Counted from the stretch's first letter, positions 1 to 10,368 are shown. The stretch: 64,000 nt of DNA from Pseudomonas silvicola (GCF_026651855.1 NZ_CP093281.1:372001-436000); one strand, 5' to 3'. The notes: a model not told the origin generated them from the letters alone. Numbers and translations: made by a program.

Positions 1-173
1 CCAGCGTGGATGCGATGTACCGTCAAGCCTATGCTTCTGCACCCGATATCCACTTCACACGGATCGATGACAGTTTTCACTTTGTGATGCTTGATCAGCC
101 TGAGCGGTTTTCCGACGCGGTTGAGTCGTTTTTGAATGGCGATGTAAGCCAGATGCAGTCGCAAACTGATTGA
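1..173 (+). CDS. C-terminal end of an alpha/beta hydrolase (partial)
   Basis: The open frame enters from the left edge and stops at TGA 171-173, giving 56 residues. The stretch FHFVMLDQPERF followed by a short helix resembles the C-terminus of small alpha/beta-fold hydrolases, where a His (here in SFHF) completes the catalytic triad just before the last helix. The nucleophile elbow lies outside the window, so substrate cannot be stated. A mobile element begins 128 bases downstream. Confidence 0.6.
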   Translation, partial: SVDAMYRQAYASAPDIHFTRIDDSFHFVMLDQPERFSDAVESFLNGDVSQMQSQTD

Positions 174-300
174 GATTTTGGGAGGAACGGCCGGAATGGA
201 CCGTTGCTTCGGCATTAGAGTGTATGGCGCAGATATTGCGCGGGATGCAGTCTGATGTGAAGGAGATGTGGGGATGAGACGGTATGGTCCGCTTTGAGCG

Positions 301-459
301 CAGGCTGTGTGAAAACTCTGCCCCAAAACTGAAGTGCGCGCATCTACGCAAAATCTGGCAATGCCCGACTGGCTGGCTGAGCCAGATTTTAAGTATGAGC
401 GCAGTTTTCATCCCTGTTTTTGGCACTTTAAGCGACCAAAACAGTTTTCACACAGCCTG
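301..459. mobile_element. 159-bp MITE-like element with IS1182-type ends
   Basis: The element begins CAGGCTGTGTGAAAACT (301-317) and ends with its perfect reverse complement (443-459). The same termini bound the two full-length insertion sequences at 3445-5197 and 5242-6993. It is flanked by AGCG on both sides (297-300 and 460-463), which fits a 4-bp target duplication. The 125-bp interior carries no credible gene. It is probably a non-autonomous derivative mobilised by the related transposase. It sits in a split GTCCGCT...GGAC palindrome. Confidence 0.75.
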
Positions 460-515
460 AGCGAGGAGTGGACACCTGCATCAAGTAAGGTGCCCGTTAA
501 TCTTAAGTGAATAGA

Positions 516-941
516 TTACTTAACCCGCTTCCCCGTTTCGTCAGTAACCTGTTCACCATCCTCTTTCTTAAATGCTCCTTGCTGAGGCTCCTGCAGTATA
601 TCCAGTACGACTTCGGAAGGTCTGCACAGGCGGGTTCCAAAGGGGGTCACGACGATGGGACGGTTAATTAAAATGGGGTATTCTAGCATAAAACCAATCA
701 GTTGCTCATCGCTGAATGTCTCTTCTGAAAGTCCTAATTGCTCGTAAGGCTCCGCGTTTTTACGCAACAGAGCACGGACTGTGATCCCCATATCTGCAAT
801 AAGTTTAACCAGCTCATCATGAGCCGGGGGTGTTTCAAGGTAATAAATTATGGTGGGCTCATTGCCACTGTTGCGGATCATCTCCAGCGTATTACGTGAC
901 GTACCACAGTCAGGGTTGTGATAGATGATTATGTTGCTCAT
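516..941 (-). CDS. arsC: Arsenate reductase ArsC (glutaredoxin-dependent)
   Basis: Intact 141-residue protein. It reduces arsenate to arsenite with glutaredoxin/GSH so the ArsB pump can export it. The start MSNIIIYHNPDCGTSRNT carries the catalytic Cys (residue 12) in the HNPDCGTSRN loop typical of the R773-type ArsC family, and the downstream RPIVVTPFGTRLCRP segment holds the conserved arginine region. Length equals the family norm. It lies 12 bases downstream of arsB on the same strand, so it is the last gene of an arsRBC operon controlled by ArsR. Confidence 0.97.
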   Translation of the reverse strand: MSNIIIYHNPDCGTSRNTLEMIRNSGNEPTIIYYLETPPAHDELVKLIADMGITVRALLRKNAEPYEQLGLSEETFSDEQLIGFMLEYPILINRPIVVTPFGTRLCRPSEVVLDILQEPQQGAFKKEDGEQVTDETGKRVK

Positions 942-953
942 ATTAGTATCTCA

Positions 954-2239
954 TTACAAAGTGACAGAGAGCCGCAGCGCCAGCGCGGCCAGTGTGACAA
1001 ACAGCACAGGCAGGGTCATGATGATACCCGTGCGGAAGTAATACCCCCAGCTGATGGTCATATTTTTCTGCGACAGGACATGCAGCCACAACAGGGTCGC
1101 CAGGCTGCCTATTGGCGTGATTTTGGGGCCTAAATCGCAGCCAATCACGTTGGCGTAAATCATCGCTTCCTTGATGACGCCGGACGCCGTGCTTCCGTTA
1201 ATCGACAGTGCTCCAACAAGAACGGTTGGCATATTGTTCATGACTGATGACAGGAATGCAGTCAGGAAACCCGTGCCAAACGTTGCCGCCAGCAGTCCCT
1301 TATCTGCCAGTATATTCAGAACCCCGGAAAGGTACTCCGTTAAGCCAGCATTGCGCAGGCCGAAGACCACCAGGTACATACCCAGTGAGAACACAACGAT
1401 CTGCCACGGCGCACCGCGCAGCACTTTTCCGGTATTAATGGCATGACCTTTTTCGCAACGGCGAACAGCACTGCAGCGCCGACGGCTGCAATAGCGCTGA
1501 CGGGGATCCCCAGAGGCTCAAGCACAAAGAACCCGGCAAGCAACAGAACCAGAACAACCCAACCGGCTTTGAAGGTTGCGGGATCTTTAATCGCACTGGC
1601 AGGTGCTTTCAGTAGAGTGACGTTGTAGGTTGCAGGAATATCCCGGCGGAAAACAGATGCAGCATACCCAGAGTGGCGGCGATGGCAGCAATATCAACGG
1701 AAGCATGACGGATGCGTATTCCGTAAAGCCAAGCCGGAATAAGTCGGCAGAGACGATGTTCACCAGGTTCGACACGATAAGCGGCAGGCTGGCGGTATCG
1801 GCAATAAACCCGGCGGCCATAACAAAGGCCAGCGTAGTCTGTTTGCTGAACCCCAGCGCGAGCAACATGGCGATGACGATGGGGTCAGGATAAGTGCAGC
1901 GCCACGCCATTAGCAAACAGTGCCGCTACAGCTGCACCCAACAGGACAATCCAGGTAAACAACAGACGACCACGTCCGTTGCCCCAACGGGAGACATGCA
2001 GCGCAGCCCATTCGAAAAAACCCGACTCATCGAGCAGCAGGCTGATGATAATTACCGCGATAAAGGTCGCGGTTGCATTCCAGACGATATTCCAGACCAC
2101 CGGAATGTCACCCATATGGATAACCCCAAATAACAAGGCCAGCACAGCACCAATGCTGGCGCTCCAGCCAATACTGAGTCCCCGGGTTGCCAGATAACCA
2201 GGATCATGTCAGTAAAAATATACTCCCTGCCAGTAACAT
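954..2239 (-). pseudogene. arsB: Arsenite efflux pump ArsB, frameshifted
   Basis: Inner-membrane arsenite/antimonite exporter of about 429 residues. The start ATG at 2239 (MLLAG) and the stop at 954 match the family termini, and total length is within a few bases of a full gene. The frame changes several times: [18 protein letters not shown] and the [12 protein letters not shown] region lie in one frame (to about 1900), [18 protein letters not shown] in the next (to about 1600), [18 protein letters not shown] in another, and [14 protein letters not shown] to the C-terminus in the last. Each segment matches ArsB closely, so indels rather than divergence break it. If the breaks are real, the operon cannot export arsenite. 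Confidence 0.93.
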
Positions 2240-2284
2240 TTCCGACTCCATCACATATGATTAAAAGAATGTGTTCAATTCATC

Positions 2285-2604
2285 TCAGCAGGATGATGCC
2301 GCTGATTTCTCCAGCCACTGACGAACGTCTTCCCGCAGGCACTGCCAGGATGTCGTGATGGTTTCTGCTGCCCATGCGGGCATATGTGGAGAAAGTCGGT
2401 AATGGATCCATTTCCTTCCCGACGGTCCAGAACGAGTTCAGCCTCCCGCAGAATTGCCATATGCCTGGAACTTTGGCTGCGACTCGGAGGTGGCCCCGCA
2501 AAGGTCACACACGCAACATCTCGCCCGATTCCCTGAGAAGCATCACGATAGCCAGACGGGTTTCGTCTGGACAGAATTTTGAAAAGCTGAACAGGTTGTA
2601 GCAT
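2285..2604 (-). pseudogene. arsR: Arsenic-responsive repressor ArsR, frameshifted
   Basis: Small winged-helix metalloregulator of about 106 residues that represses the ars operon until arsenite binds. It starts MLQPVQLFKILS at 2604. The middle, SRHMAILREAELVLDRREG, is the recognition-helix region. The C-terminus (TTSWQCLREDVRQWLEKS) is in another frame and stops at 2285. The segment that should hold the ELCVCDLC-type arsenite site is scrambled by indels. It is the first gene of the minus-strand ars operon, divergent from arsH. Confidence 0.88.
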
Positions 2605-2629
2605 TTTCTCTTCCGGTAATTTAGAATAC

Positions 2630-2649
2630 ACATATGATAAATCATATGT
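2630..2649. promoter_or_regulatory. ArsR operator (dyad) between arsR and arsH
   Basis: Perfect inverted repeat ACATATGAT-AA-ATCATATGT in the 84-bp divergent region. It matches the AT-rich dyads bound by ArsR. It lies 26 bases from the arsR start and 40 bases from the arsH ATG, so one bound dimer could control both directions. The same 9-mer ACATATGAT recurs at 2253-2261 between arsB and arsR, a possible second half-site. Confidence 0.75.
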
Positions 2650-2688
2650 ATTTGTTTGAACATTATCGATTTTAGAGAGGAAGAAAAA

Positions 2689-3387
2689 ATGGATCAGTTT
2701 CCAGCCCTGAATGCTGAGTGTTTCGACAGGCAGATCGCTGAGCGGCTTCAGCATCCGACACCACCACGTATTCTGAGTCTGTATGGGTCAGTACGTGAAC
2801 GTTCATTCAGCCGTTTTGCTGCCGAGGAAGCGGGTCGATTGCTTATTGCTATGGGTGCAGAGGTCAAAACGTTTAACCCGTCCGGCTTGCCTCTGCCTGA
2901 TGATGCACCAGAAACTCACCCTAAAGTGACGGAGCTACGTGAACTGGTGAGATGGTGTGATGGCATGGTCTGGAGTTCTCCGGAGCGTCACGGGGCGATG
3001 AGCGCAATAATGAAGGCGCAAATTGACTGGATCCCTTTGTCGGAGGGCGCTGTTCGTCCTTCCCAGGGAAAAACGCTGGCGGTCATGCAGGTATGTGGCG
3101 GTTCTCAGTCCTTCAATGCCGTCAATCAGATGCGCATTCTGGGACGCTGGATGCGCATGTTCACCATCCCGAATCAGTCCTCCGTGGCGAAAGCCTGGCA
3201 GGAATTTGATGAAAACGGGCGAATGAAACCATCATCCTGGTATGACCGCATTGTGGATGTGGCAGAAGAGCTGTTCAAAATCACGCTGCTGCTGAAAGGT
3301 CATACGGAGTACCTTGCCGATCGTTACAGCGAACGCAAGGAAAGCCACCAGGAACTGTCAGCCCGCGTCAATCAGGTGAAAATATGA
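2689..3387 (+). CDS. arsH: Arsenical resistance flavoprotein ArsH
   Basis: NADPH-dependent FMN reductase of 232 residues associated with resistance to organoarsenicals and oxidative stress. The ATG at 2689 ([16 protein letters not shown]) is chosen over an in-frame TTG at 2656 because AGAGAGGAAG sits just upstream. [19 protein letters not shown] is the flavodoxin-like phosphate-binding loop, [20 protein letters not shown] the conserved ArsH signature, and [15 protein letters not shown] the second flavin region. Intact and of normal length. It diverges from arsR and shares its operator region. Confidence 0.96.
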   Translation: MDQFPALNAECFDRQIAERLQHPTPPRILSLYGSVRERSFSRFAAEEAGRLLIAMGAEVKTFNPSGLPLPDDAPETHPKVTELRELVRWCDGMVWSSPERHGAMSAIMKAQIDWIPLSEGAVRPSQGKTLAVMQVCGGSQSFNAVNQMRILGRWMRMFTIPNQSSVAKAWQEFDENGRMKPSSWYDRIVDVAEELFKITLLLKGHTEYLADRYSERKESHQELSARVNQVKI

Positions 3388-3444
3388 GAGTTCCTTGTAT
3401 TGTAAACCCATCCTGAGTGAACTCAATAACGTCCGCTTTTGGCA

Positions 3445-5197
3445 CAGGCTGTGTGAAACTGATCATCGTTTTGGTCTAAGCAGGGCTTAATATGATCAAC
3501 CATTTGATAAAAACCCATGCAGCAGCCTACTTTATTTAATAAATTATAATCATACGATTAAATATTGCAGGCGCAGGTATGACTCATCATATTAAAGGCC
3601 AAGGCAGATATCAGGTGACGTTGCTCCCTGAAGTGCTTGATGATTTTGTCACATAAGACAACGCTGTCAGGATTATTGATGTCTTTGTTGATGAATTACA
3701 ACTTGATGCACTTGGCTTCGAGCGCGTTAATGCAAAACAAACCGGGCGGCCTGGATATCACCCCGCAACCATGCTGAAGCTGTACATTTATGGATATCTC
3801 AACCGAATTCAGTCATCCCGCAGGTTAGAAAAAGAAGCCCATCGCAACGTTGAATTAATGTGGTTACTTGAACGATTAACGCCTGATTTTAAAACCATTG
3901 CAGACTTCAGAAAAACAATGGTAAAGGCATCAAAAATGCTTGTCGGGCTTTCATTGATCTGTGTCGGCAGATGCAGATGTTCACCGATGTAGTGGTTGCC
4001 ATTGACGGTAGTAAGTTCAAGGCGGTAAACAGCAAATCGAACAACTTCACGCCCCAGAAAACAAAAGGCCACATCGAAAGGGTTGAGCAAAGTATCGCTC
4101 TTTACCCGAATAAACTCGATGAAGCTGACAAGGCTGTGGAGCCCGATAAAAGTGCAGGTTCAACCGCTGAAAAACTGGCATGGCTCCAAAACGACTGAAA
4201 GAACTTCAAGAAAATCCAGCATGCTGTTATGCAGCACCCTGATAAGCAGCTGTCACTGTCAGATCCTGATTCCCGGCTAATGAAGATAAGCAATGTTAAC
4301 CGCCAAGTTAGTTATAACGTTCAGACTGCTGTTGATGCTAAATATCACCTGATTGTTGCGCATGAAGTAACGAATACACCAGACCGTGGGCAGCTAACAT
4401 GGTGACAAAATTAGCGCAGAACGCTGTTGGCAAAACGGATATTACCGTACTGGCTGATAAAGGTTATTACAGCCGGGGAGATATTAAAGCAACGCAGGAC
4501 TTAGGTGCCGTAGCCTTAGTGCCAAAAGGCGATACCTCTGGCGCTGACCGTAAAGGTCTTTTCAATCGTTCATTGTTCAAATATGACCAGGAAAAAGATA
4601 TTTACATTTGCCCGATGGGTAACGAGCTTCAGAACCGATTTACTATGGTTGAGGATGGTTTAGAACAGCAAATGTACTTTAATAATATTGCCTGTCGCGA
4701 TTGCAGTCAGCGGTCAAGATGCACCACATCAAAACGCGATCCAAGACGGATAAGGCGCTGGGTTCATGAAGCAGAAATGGAAGACATGCAAGCCAGGCTT
4801 AATGCATCGCCACAAGCAGCTGAAATGTGCGAAAGCAACGGTAGAGCATCCGTTCGGGACAATTAAAATGTGGATGGGAGCGACTCACTTCCTGACGCAA
4901 AGGTTTAAAAACGTCAGCACAGAAATCAGTCTGCATGTACTGGCTTATAACCTGAAAAGGATGATGTCCATCTGGGGTACCGAAGGACTGGCCATTATGC
5001 TGCGAGAACGATGTAACTAGCGGCAGTGGCCGCTTTAACCTCTAATAACAGGTCATTAGCACTCAATTTCCAGCACAAAGCCTCGATTTTCCTCTACATA
5101 CAAATCACTGCGAGTACGGTCCATATCAGGAATATCTTGCATCCCCGGCTAGTGTTAGTCCTCAGATACTGCAAAAACCGAGTTTATACACAGCCTG
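3445..5197 (+). mobile_element. IS1182-family-like insertion sequence, copy 1 (degenerate)
   Basis: 1753-bp element with left end CAGGCTGTGTGAAACT and an imperfect right end (5181-5197), flanked by GGCA on the left and GGCG on the right. It carries one plus-strand transposase gene that is inactive. It lies inverted relative to, and 44 bp from, copy 2. Both sit in the same kind of GTCCGCT palindrome. Confidence 0.85.
3579..5020 (+). pseudogene. IS1182-family transposase, inactivated (copy 1)
   Basis: DDE transposase of about 480 residues. The N-terminal part resembles the DUF772 (InsH N-terminal) domain: ATMLKLYIYGYLNRIQSSRR and ERLTPDFKTIADFR. The C-terminal part has ITVLADKGYYSRGDIK and CRDCSQRSRCTTSKR, typical of the DDE_Tnp_1_6 domain. 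After ATG 3579, the codon corresponding to Glu in copy 2 (FVTEDN) is TAA at about 3655. Several further frameshifts follow, so no active product is expected. Confidence 0.88.
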
Positions 5198-5241
5198 GGC
5201 GCATAGCAGACATCCACAACAGCTAATGTCCGCTCCGAGCG

Positions 5242-6993
5242 CAGGCTGTGTGAAAACTCATATCTTTAAGTAGCCTAACAATATTTCTCATCTGTGTTTT
5301 GAGAAAGCTTTTTAAGTTGACGAGGTAATCTGTGATTTAATTCGGGTGTGTCAGAATTTTTTATTGCGGGAAAGAGCCTGATATTTGTTACTGGAGGATA
5401 AAACGGCCGGAACCGTTAGCCGTATTGTTCCTGAAGCTGAAATATCAATCCTGTAGTACCCCATATCGATATCATCCTTTCAGGTTATAAGCCAATATAT
5501 GTAGACTCATTTCCGTACTGACATTTTAAATTTCCGCATCAGAAAGTGCGTTGCACCCATCCACATTTTAATTGTCCCAAACGGATGTTCTACCGTTTGC
5601 TTTCGCATGACTACCGCCTGAGGAAATGACTCAAGCCTCGCATGCATTTCTTCCATTTCAGCTTCATGAACCCAACGCCGTATACGCCTTGGTTCGCGTT
5701 TCGATGTAGTGCACCTGGAGCGCTGACTGCAATCGCGACAGGCAATATTGTTAAAGTACAACTGTTGCTCCAGTCCGTCCTCTATTGAGGTAAATCGATT
5801 CTGAAGCTCATTGCCTATTGGGCATACATAAACATCTTTTTCCCTGTTATATCTGAACATTGAGCGATTATAGAGCCCCTTACGTTCAGCGCCAGAGGTA
5901 TCTCCTTTTGGCACTAACGCCACGGCTCCGCTATCCAGAACCGTTTTAATATCGCTGCGACTGTAATACCCTTTGTCGGCAAGTACTGTTATGTCCTTCC
6001 GGCCAACAGCTTTCTGAGCCAGTGTTGCTACCAAACCAAGTTGCCCGTTATCTGTTGTGTTGGTGACTTCATGCGCAACAATCAAATGGTTCTTCGTATC
6101 CACAGCTGTCTGAACGTTGTAGCAAACTTGCCGATTCATATTATTTGTTTTCATCAACCGGGAGTCAGGGTCGGTTAAAGAGAGTTGTTTATCTGGCTGT
6201 TGTGCGACGGCTTGTTGGATCTCCTGAAGCTCACGTAAACGCTTTTAGCCAGGCCAGTTTAGTGGCTGTTAACTTATCGTTTGCATCGGGCTCAGCATTC
6301 TTGTCGGCTTCATCCAGCTTATTTAAATAATAAGTAATACTTTGCTCAACGCGCTCAATATGGTCTTTGGCTTTCTGGGATGTGAAGTTATTGGGTTTGC
6401 TGTTAACTGCTTTAAATTTGCTACCGTCGATGGCTACAACGACATCAGTGAACATTTGCATTTGCCGACACAGGCCAATAAAAGCCCGACAGGCATTCCT
6501 GATACCTTCACCGTTATCTTTTCTGAAGTCTGCAATGGTTTTGAAATCAGGCGTTAATCGTTCAAGTAACCACATCAGTTCAACGTTCCGATGGGCCTCT
6601 TTTTCCAGTCTACGGGAGGACTGAATTCGGTTGAGATATCCGTAAATGTACAACTTCAGTCGGGTGGCAGGGTGATATCCGGGCCGTCCGGTTCGCTTTG
6701 CATCAACTCTTCTGAAACCAAGAGAATCGAGCTTTAGTCCATCAACAAAGATATCAACCACTCTGACGGGGTTATCTTCAGTGACAAAATCATCCAGTGC
6801 ATCAGGGAGCAATGTCACCTGAAGCCTGCCTTGTCCTTGAATGTGATTGGCCATGTAGGTATCCGCATTATTCATTTGTATGTTTTTAGTTTTAATGAAA
6901 AAGTCAGTCCGTCGCATGGGTTTATCAAGAATGGTTGATCATATGAAACCATCGCTTAGACCAAAAGGTGATCAGGAGTTTTCACACAGCCTG
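5242..6993 (-). mobile_element. IS1182-family-like insertion sequence, copy 2
   Basis: 1752-bp element with 17-bp terminal repeats CAGGCTGTGTGAAAACT (5242-5258) and its reverse complement (6977-6993), flanked by AGCG at 5238-5241 and 6994-6997. It is in inverted orientation to copy 1. The termini are intact, unlike those of copy 1, suggesting a more recent insertion, but the transposase has frameshifts. Confidence 0.88.
5416..6854 (-). pseudogene. IS1182-family transposase, frameshifted (copy 2)
   Basis: Starts at ATG 6854 (MANHIQGQGRLQVTLLPD; an upstream in-frame ATG at 6875 is possible). The N-terminal half runs intact to about 6231 with FVTEDNPVRVVDIFVDGLKL and FTDVVVAIDGSKFKAVNSK (first catalytic Asp region). 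The second half is intact from 6157 to 5507 with HLIVAHEVTNTTDNGQLG and DITVLADKGYYSRSDIKT. A frameshift near 6235 and at least one near 5510 break it. Closely related to but distinct from copy 1. Confidence 0.88.
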
Positions 6994-7170
6994 AGCGATC
7001 TGCAGACATTTATGACAGCACTCTATTTGAATCAACGGAGGGGCAGAACACGTCTGTAACAATATCCTGTTAGCTTATTTCTGAGCAGGTCTTTAAGTCC
7101 TTTAGGCCAACTGACTATCCTTTATAGTTACCACCGTTCTAACTATCATTTGCAGAAAAGGAGCACTGAG

Positions 7171-7910
7171 ATGATTTTTACTGACGATAAAATTTTGGGA
7201 TATGGCAGTTCACATCAGTTTTATTCAGTCGGGGACGAACTTGTTTTAGACAAAAATTACCGCCGCGCTCACCTCCCATTGGTTAACTCGTCCCATCCAG
7301 ATGTCATAACCAGTGATGAAGACTACTGTATGGGGACGTATAATACCCAACGGCATTCTATAATACTGCCCGTTAGTGATGAACGCCTGCGCCAAACAAC
7401 AACGTTTATCGAGATTGAGAAGGCTCTTCGCAACGCATCGTTTACAAATAAGATAGTCTGGGACTTGCTGGAAAAAAGGAAAAACCTGTTACATGCGACA
7501 ATCAGTAGCGGGTTGAACGATAATTGCATAGAACTTGCCATTGAATCACTTCAGACATTTATGGATACACAACCAGTAAAAAAATACAAGCTTGGCGGGA
7601 TTTTTATGGGGCCAGTCAATACTGGAAGACTTTATCTAAAAGTGTATCCCGAAGCGACCGGTTCGGGGCATATATTCGGTGAGATCCAGTCACTGCTTGG
7701 GCTTAAGCAAACAGAGTTTTCCTTGTAGGTTATTTTAACCTGACAGATCATCTCAATCAGCCTGAAACAATAGAGCTTTCTGAGGTCCTCAATCGTTTTT
7801 ATAATGAAACGCTATGGGAAGATGAACTCAGAGAATTATGGCTTATTTCAACACACGATGACTTGGTCTTGAGAGGTGAAATATCCAAAAAAATTATCAG
7901 GTCTGCATAA
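7171..7910 (+). pseudogene. Unknown protein, frameshifted near its 3' end
   Basis: ATG 7171 has an AAGGAG site at 7158-7163 (an in-frame TTG at 7150 is less likely). The frame runs to TAG 7728 (MIFTDDKILGYGSSHQFYS...). A second frame, YFNLTDHLNQPETIELSEV, runs directly on to TAA 7910 without its own start. A one-base loss in the TTTT run near 7719 would join them into about 246 residues. No family recognised. It is AT-rich relative to its neighbours, suggesting transfer, and lies just outside IS copy 2. Confidence 0.55.
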
Positions 7911-8013
7911 CAGAAATTGATACCGGCCTTTTAGCCCCAGCGGAATAGCTTCTGTAAATCACCATTAAAATAAGCAAGAAACTTCCACGGGTGACATGGA
8001 ACTGGCTAAGGGC

Positions 8014-8047
8014 ATAAGCGAAGGGCTACTGTGAGCGAAAAGCGGAC
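8014..8047. repeat. Degenerate GTCCGCT-palindrome half with AAGCGAAG motif
   Basis: ATAAGCGAAG (8014-8023) is followed by GTGAGCGAAAAGCGGAC (8031-8047). The latter is the loop and right arm of the palindrome found intact at 24120-24143; the left arm is not conserved here. Confidence 0.5.
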
Positions 8048-8111
8048 GCTGTCCTGCAACCATTTTCAAAAATACAGCCAGGGAAATGCAGGTGTAGCGG
8101 CAATGCAAAAA

Positions 8112-8693
8112 TCAATTATCATCCGGCATTGAATATTTCAACTCTATATCAGGCGCATCCGTTAAATTCCGCCCTGAGCGGGCCATTAAATACCCGGCAA
8201 TCTCCTCGACACTTAGGTTAGCATTTAACATTTCAGGATTCTGGAACCAATTATCCGGCCAGAAGATTAGGTCAGATGGATTACCTGCAAAATTACATTC
8301 AAGTGATGAAAGTGCGAAGTTTTGCTCGGACTCCTTGCCCTCGCAGACACAGATGAATGTTATTGTTTGAAGCAATTCTTCCCACGTAAAGTCAGGGTAA
8401 AATTTATCCAGATTAAAAGCCATCCTGGTAAATCCTCTGGCATTGGTCCAGGAGGAGAAGTCTCTGAAATCAGAAAATGTATAGGGGTGCACAACCTGGT
8501 TATTCCATTCGACCATCATAGCCGCCAGATCAGCATCGTCCTGTTCTGCACCTTCATCAATTTTGGAAATTATCATTTCAGCTTTTTTTGCTAGTTCACT
8601 AATTTTTTTACTACTGACTTTGGTAGGTTTCATCCTTTCCGGCAGTGGCATTGTTTTAATCCTTGAGCATTCAGAGACATCTTTATTGGTCAT
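8112..8693 (-). CDS. Hypothetical protein, possibly immunity-like
   Basis: Intact 193-residue soluble protein with no signal peptide or membrane segment. It is acidic, with a long helical N-terminus (KKISELAKKAEMIISKIDEG) and a C-terminal FWPDNWFQNPEMLNANLS and VEEIAGYLMARSGR region. The small, acidic, AT-rich and isolated character resembles immunity proteins of polymorphic toxin loci, but no toxin gene is seen beside it, so this is a weak inference. Confidence 0.6.
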   Translation of the reverse strand: MTNKDVSECSRIKTMPLPERMKPTKVSSKKISELAKKAEMIISKIDEGAEQDDADLAAMMVEWNNQVVHPYTFSDFRDFSSWTNARGFTRMAFNLDKFYPDFTWEELLQTITFICVCEGKESEQNFALSSLECNFAGNPSDLIFWPDNWFQNPEMLNANLSVEEIAGYLMARSGRNLTDAPDIELKYSMPDDN

Positions 8694-8970
8694 CTGATTG
8701 GCATATTACTAAAAAGCCCATTTCGAAGCACCTGGTATTCTGTTGAAAGGTTATATCAGCAGCCTAGATCACCCCTAATTATCCTTAAATTGTCATAGTA
8801 TTAATGCGTTAACGTCTGCTCCTTGCACTTAGCGGCTCTCAGGACGTGAACTGTCTGCTTAGAACAAACAGAGGGGAGTGCAGTGCGCAAAAGAACGCTC
8901 ATAATTAAAGCACTACCCTTATCGTGATATGGTAGCCTTCAAGCAACAAACTATTTTTATCAGGAGGAAT

Positions 8971-9590
8971 TATGCACGGACCAGATCCATCCAATACACA
9001 TCCAATGGAGGGATTCCCACAGGTTTTTATCAAAAATACGATAAAAACCCTAACATCATCGTGGGTGATTTACTTATTACGATGATCCAGAGGACTCAGA
9101 AAACTTCGGAGCGTAATGTTCTCTATCATTTTCCTTTTATAGGAGACAAGCTGATCATTGGTAAGTTTTGCGCCATTGCTAAAGGCGTTCAATTCATAAT
9201 GAATGGGGCAAATCATAAACTTTCTGGCTTCTCTACTTTCCCGTTTTATATTTTCGGAAACGGATGGGAAAACGCCATGCCACAAGCGGGTGATTTACCT
9301 TACAAAGGCGACACTGTGATTGGCAACGATGTATGGATCGGCTTTGACGCTCTGATTATGCCAGGTGTGAAAATCGGTAATGGCGCGATTATTTCATCAC
9401 GTTCGGTCGTCACCTCGATGTGCCTGCACCTATACGATTGTGGGTGGCAACCCTGCAAAATTATTAGAAACGCTTCCCAGAAACTATAGCGACACTGGAA
9501 AAGCTGGCGTGGTGGAACTGGCCGGTTGAAAAGATCACCAAAAATATCACGGCAATAATGTCCAATGATATTGAAAAATTGCGTAATTAA
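8971..9590 (+). pseudogene. catB: CatB-type (hexapeptide) chloramphenicol/streptogramin acetyltransferase, frameshifted
   Basis: Start ATG 8971 follows AGGAGGAATT and reads MHGPDPSNTHPMEGFPQV. The centre NVLYHFPFIGDKLIIGKFCA and FIMNGANHKLSGFSTFPF, and the left-handed beta-helix repeats VIGNDVWIGFDALIMPGVKI and GNGAIISSRSVVTS, identify the xenobiotic acetyltransferase (LbH) family, which transfers acetyl from CoA to chloramphenicol or streptogramin A. The catalytic His is in the NGANHK segment. The end (LAWWNWPVEKITKNITAIM) is in another frame and stops at 9590. At least three indels break it. Full length would be about 206 residues, the family norm. Confidence 0.9.
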
Positions 9591-10368
9591 CGGTCCTTCT
9601 CTGCGGAATACCGAAGATTAAACTTTAGGTGCGCTATCGGATCATCGTCCGCACTTGCTACCAGGCAGCGAAATAAAGGATTTAAAAACAGTGTTTTCAA
9701 CGATAGGCTCTTGCGTTGTCTCACATTGACTCAGGAGCGTAGCCAATATGTTCGACCATCCTACCTGCAACCCGAAGTCGCTGAATGGTTTGCCAGTCTG
9801 GGTATTGAAGTGTCATACAGTGTGTGTGGTATCGTCCTCACGAACGAACCGCCTGAGCACTGGTTCTATAAGCGCAACAAACTGCGACCTGAGAGTCTTA
9901 GCTGGAATTGCGCATCCCATCGAGCGGAACTGGCTGGTCGACGGTTTTCACGTCATGACCAGCTGTTCAATGTTCAGTGGCGTCCTGATGACGACTTTAC
10001 GCATTCAGTCGGCGCAACTGCGCTATCGCAAGTTAATCAAGTGGCCTCGACTGGCCTGCCTTATGTGGATTTTCCCAGCTGATTGGGCAACTGAGACGTG
10101 TCTGAGATCAACTTTCTCTGCGTCATGCCAATTTCGGCGCGCGCCTGATCGAACCCGAACGCTGGCGCGGAATGCCAGAATCCGTCAATGGTTAGCTCCC
10201 TGCGCTGATAATTTTGGCTGGAACAGCAAAACTCAGCCGGATTAACAATCCTCGTTAAATGCCTTCATGAGTTCATGCAAGTAGTGATACTGAGTTTAAA
10301 AAGTCACTCAGCGTTGTTCGCTTCGGTCCAAAGCGCATATCACGGTGTAAACCCTGAAGGATTGCGAC
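9591..10368. other. No recognisable gene
   Basis: Plus-strand frames of 120-165 residues exist around 9711-10245 (for example VAEWFASLGIEVSYSVCG and RNWLVDGFHVMTSCS), and the frame changes repeatedly. This suggests a decayed coding region, but I recognise no family on either strand. Confidence 0.4.

Noticed and set aside
55-426. 123-residue minus-strand frame
   Set aside because: Overlaps the hydrolase C-terminus and the MITE; explained by both.
8112-8693. Toxin-immunity pair
   Set aside because: Only an immunity-like protein is seen; there is no adjacent toxin domain, so a pair cannot be claimed.
9711-10245. Possible transposase relic
   Set aside because: Several frames looked protein-like, but no DDE motif, terminal repeat or family signature could be found; left as unassigned.
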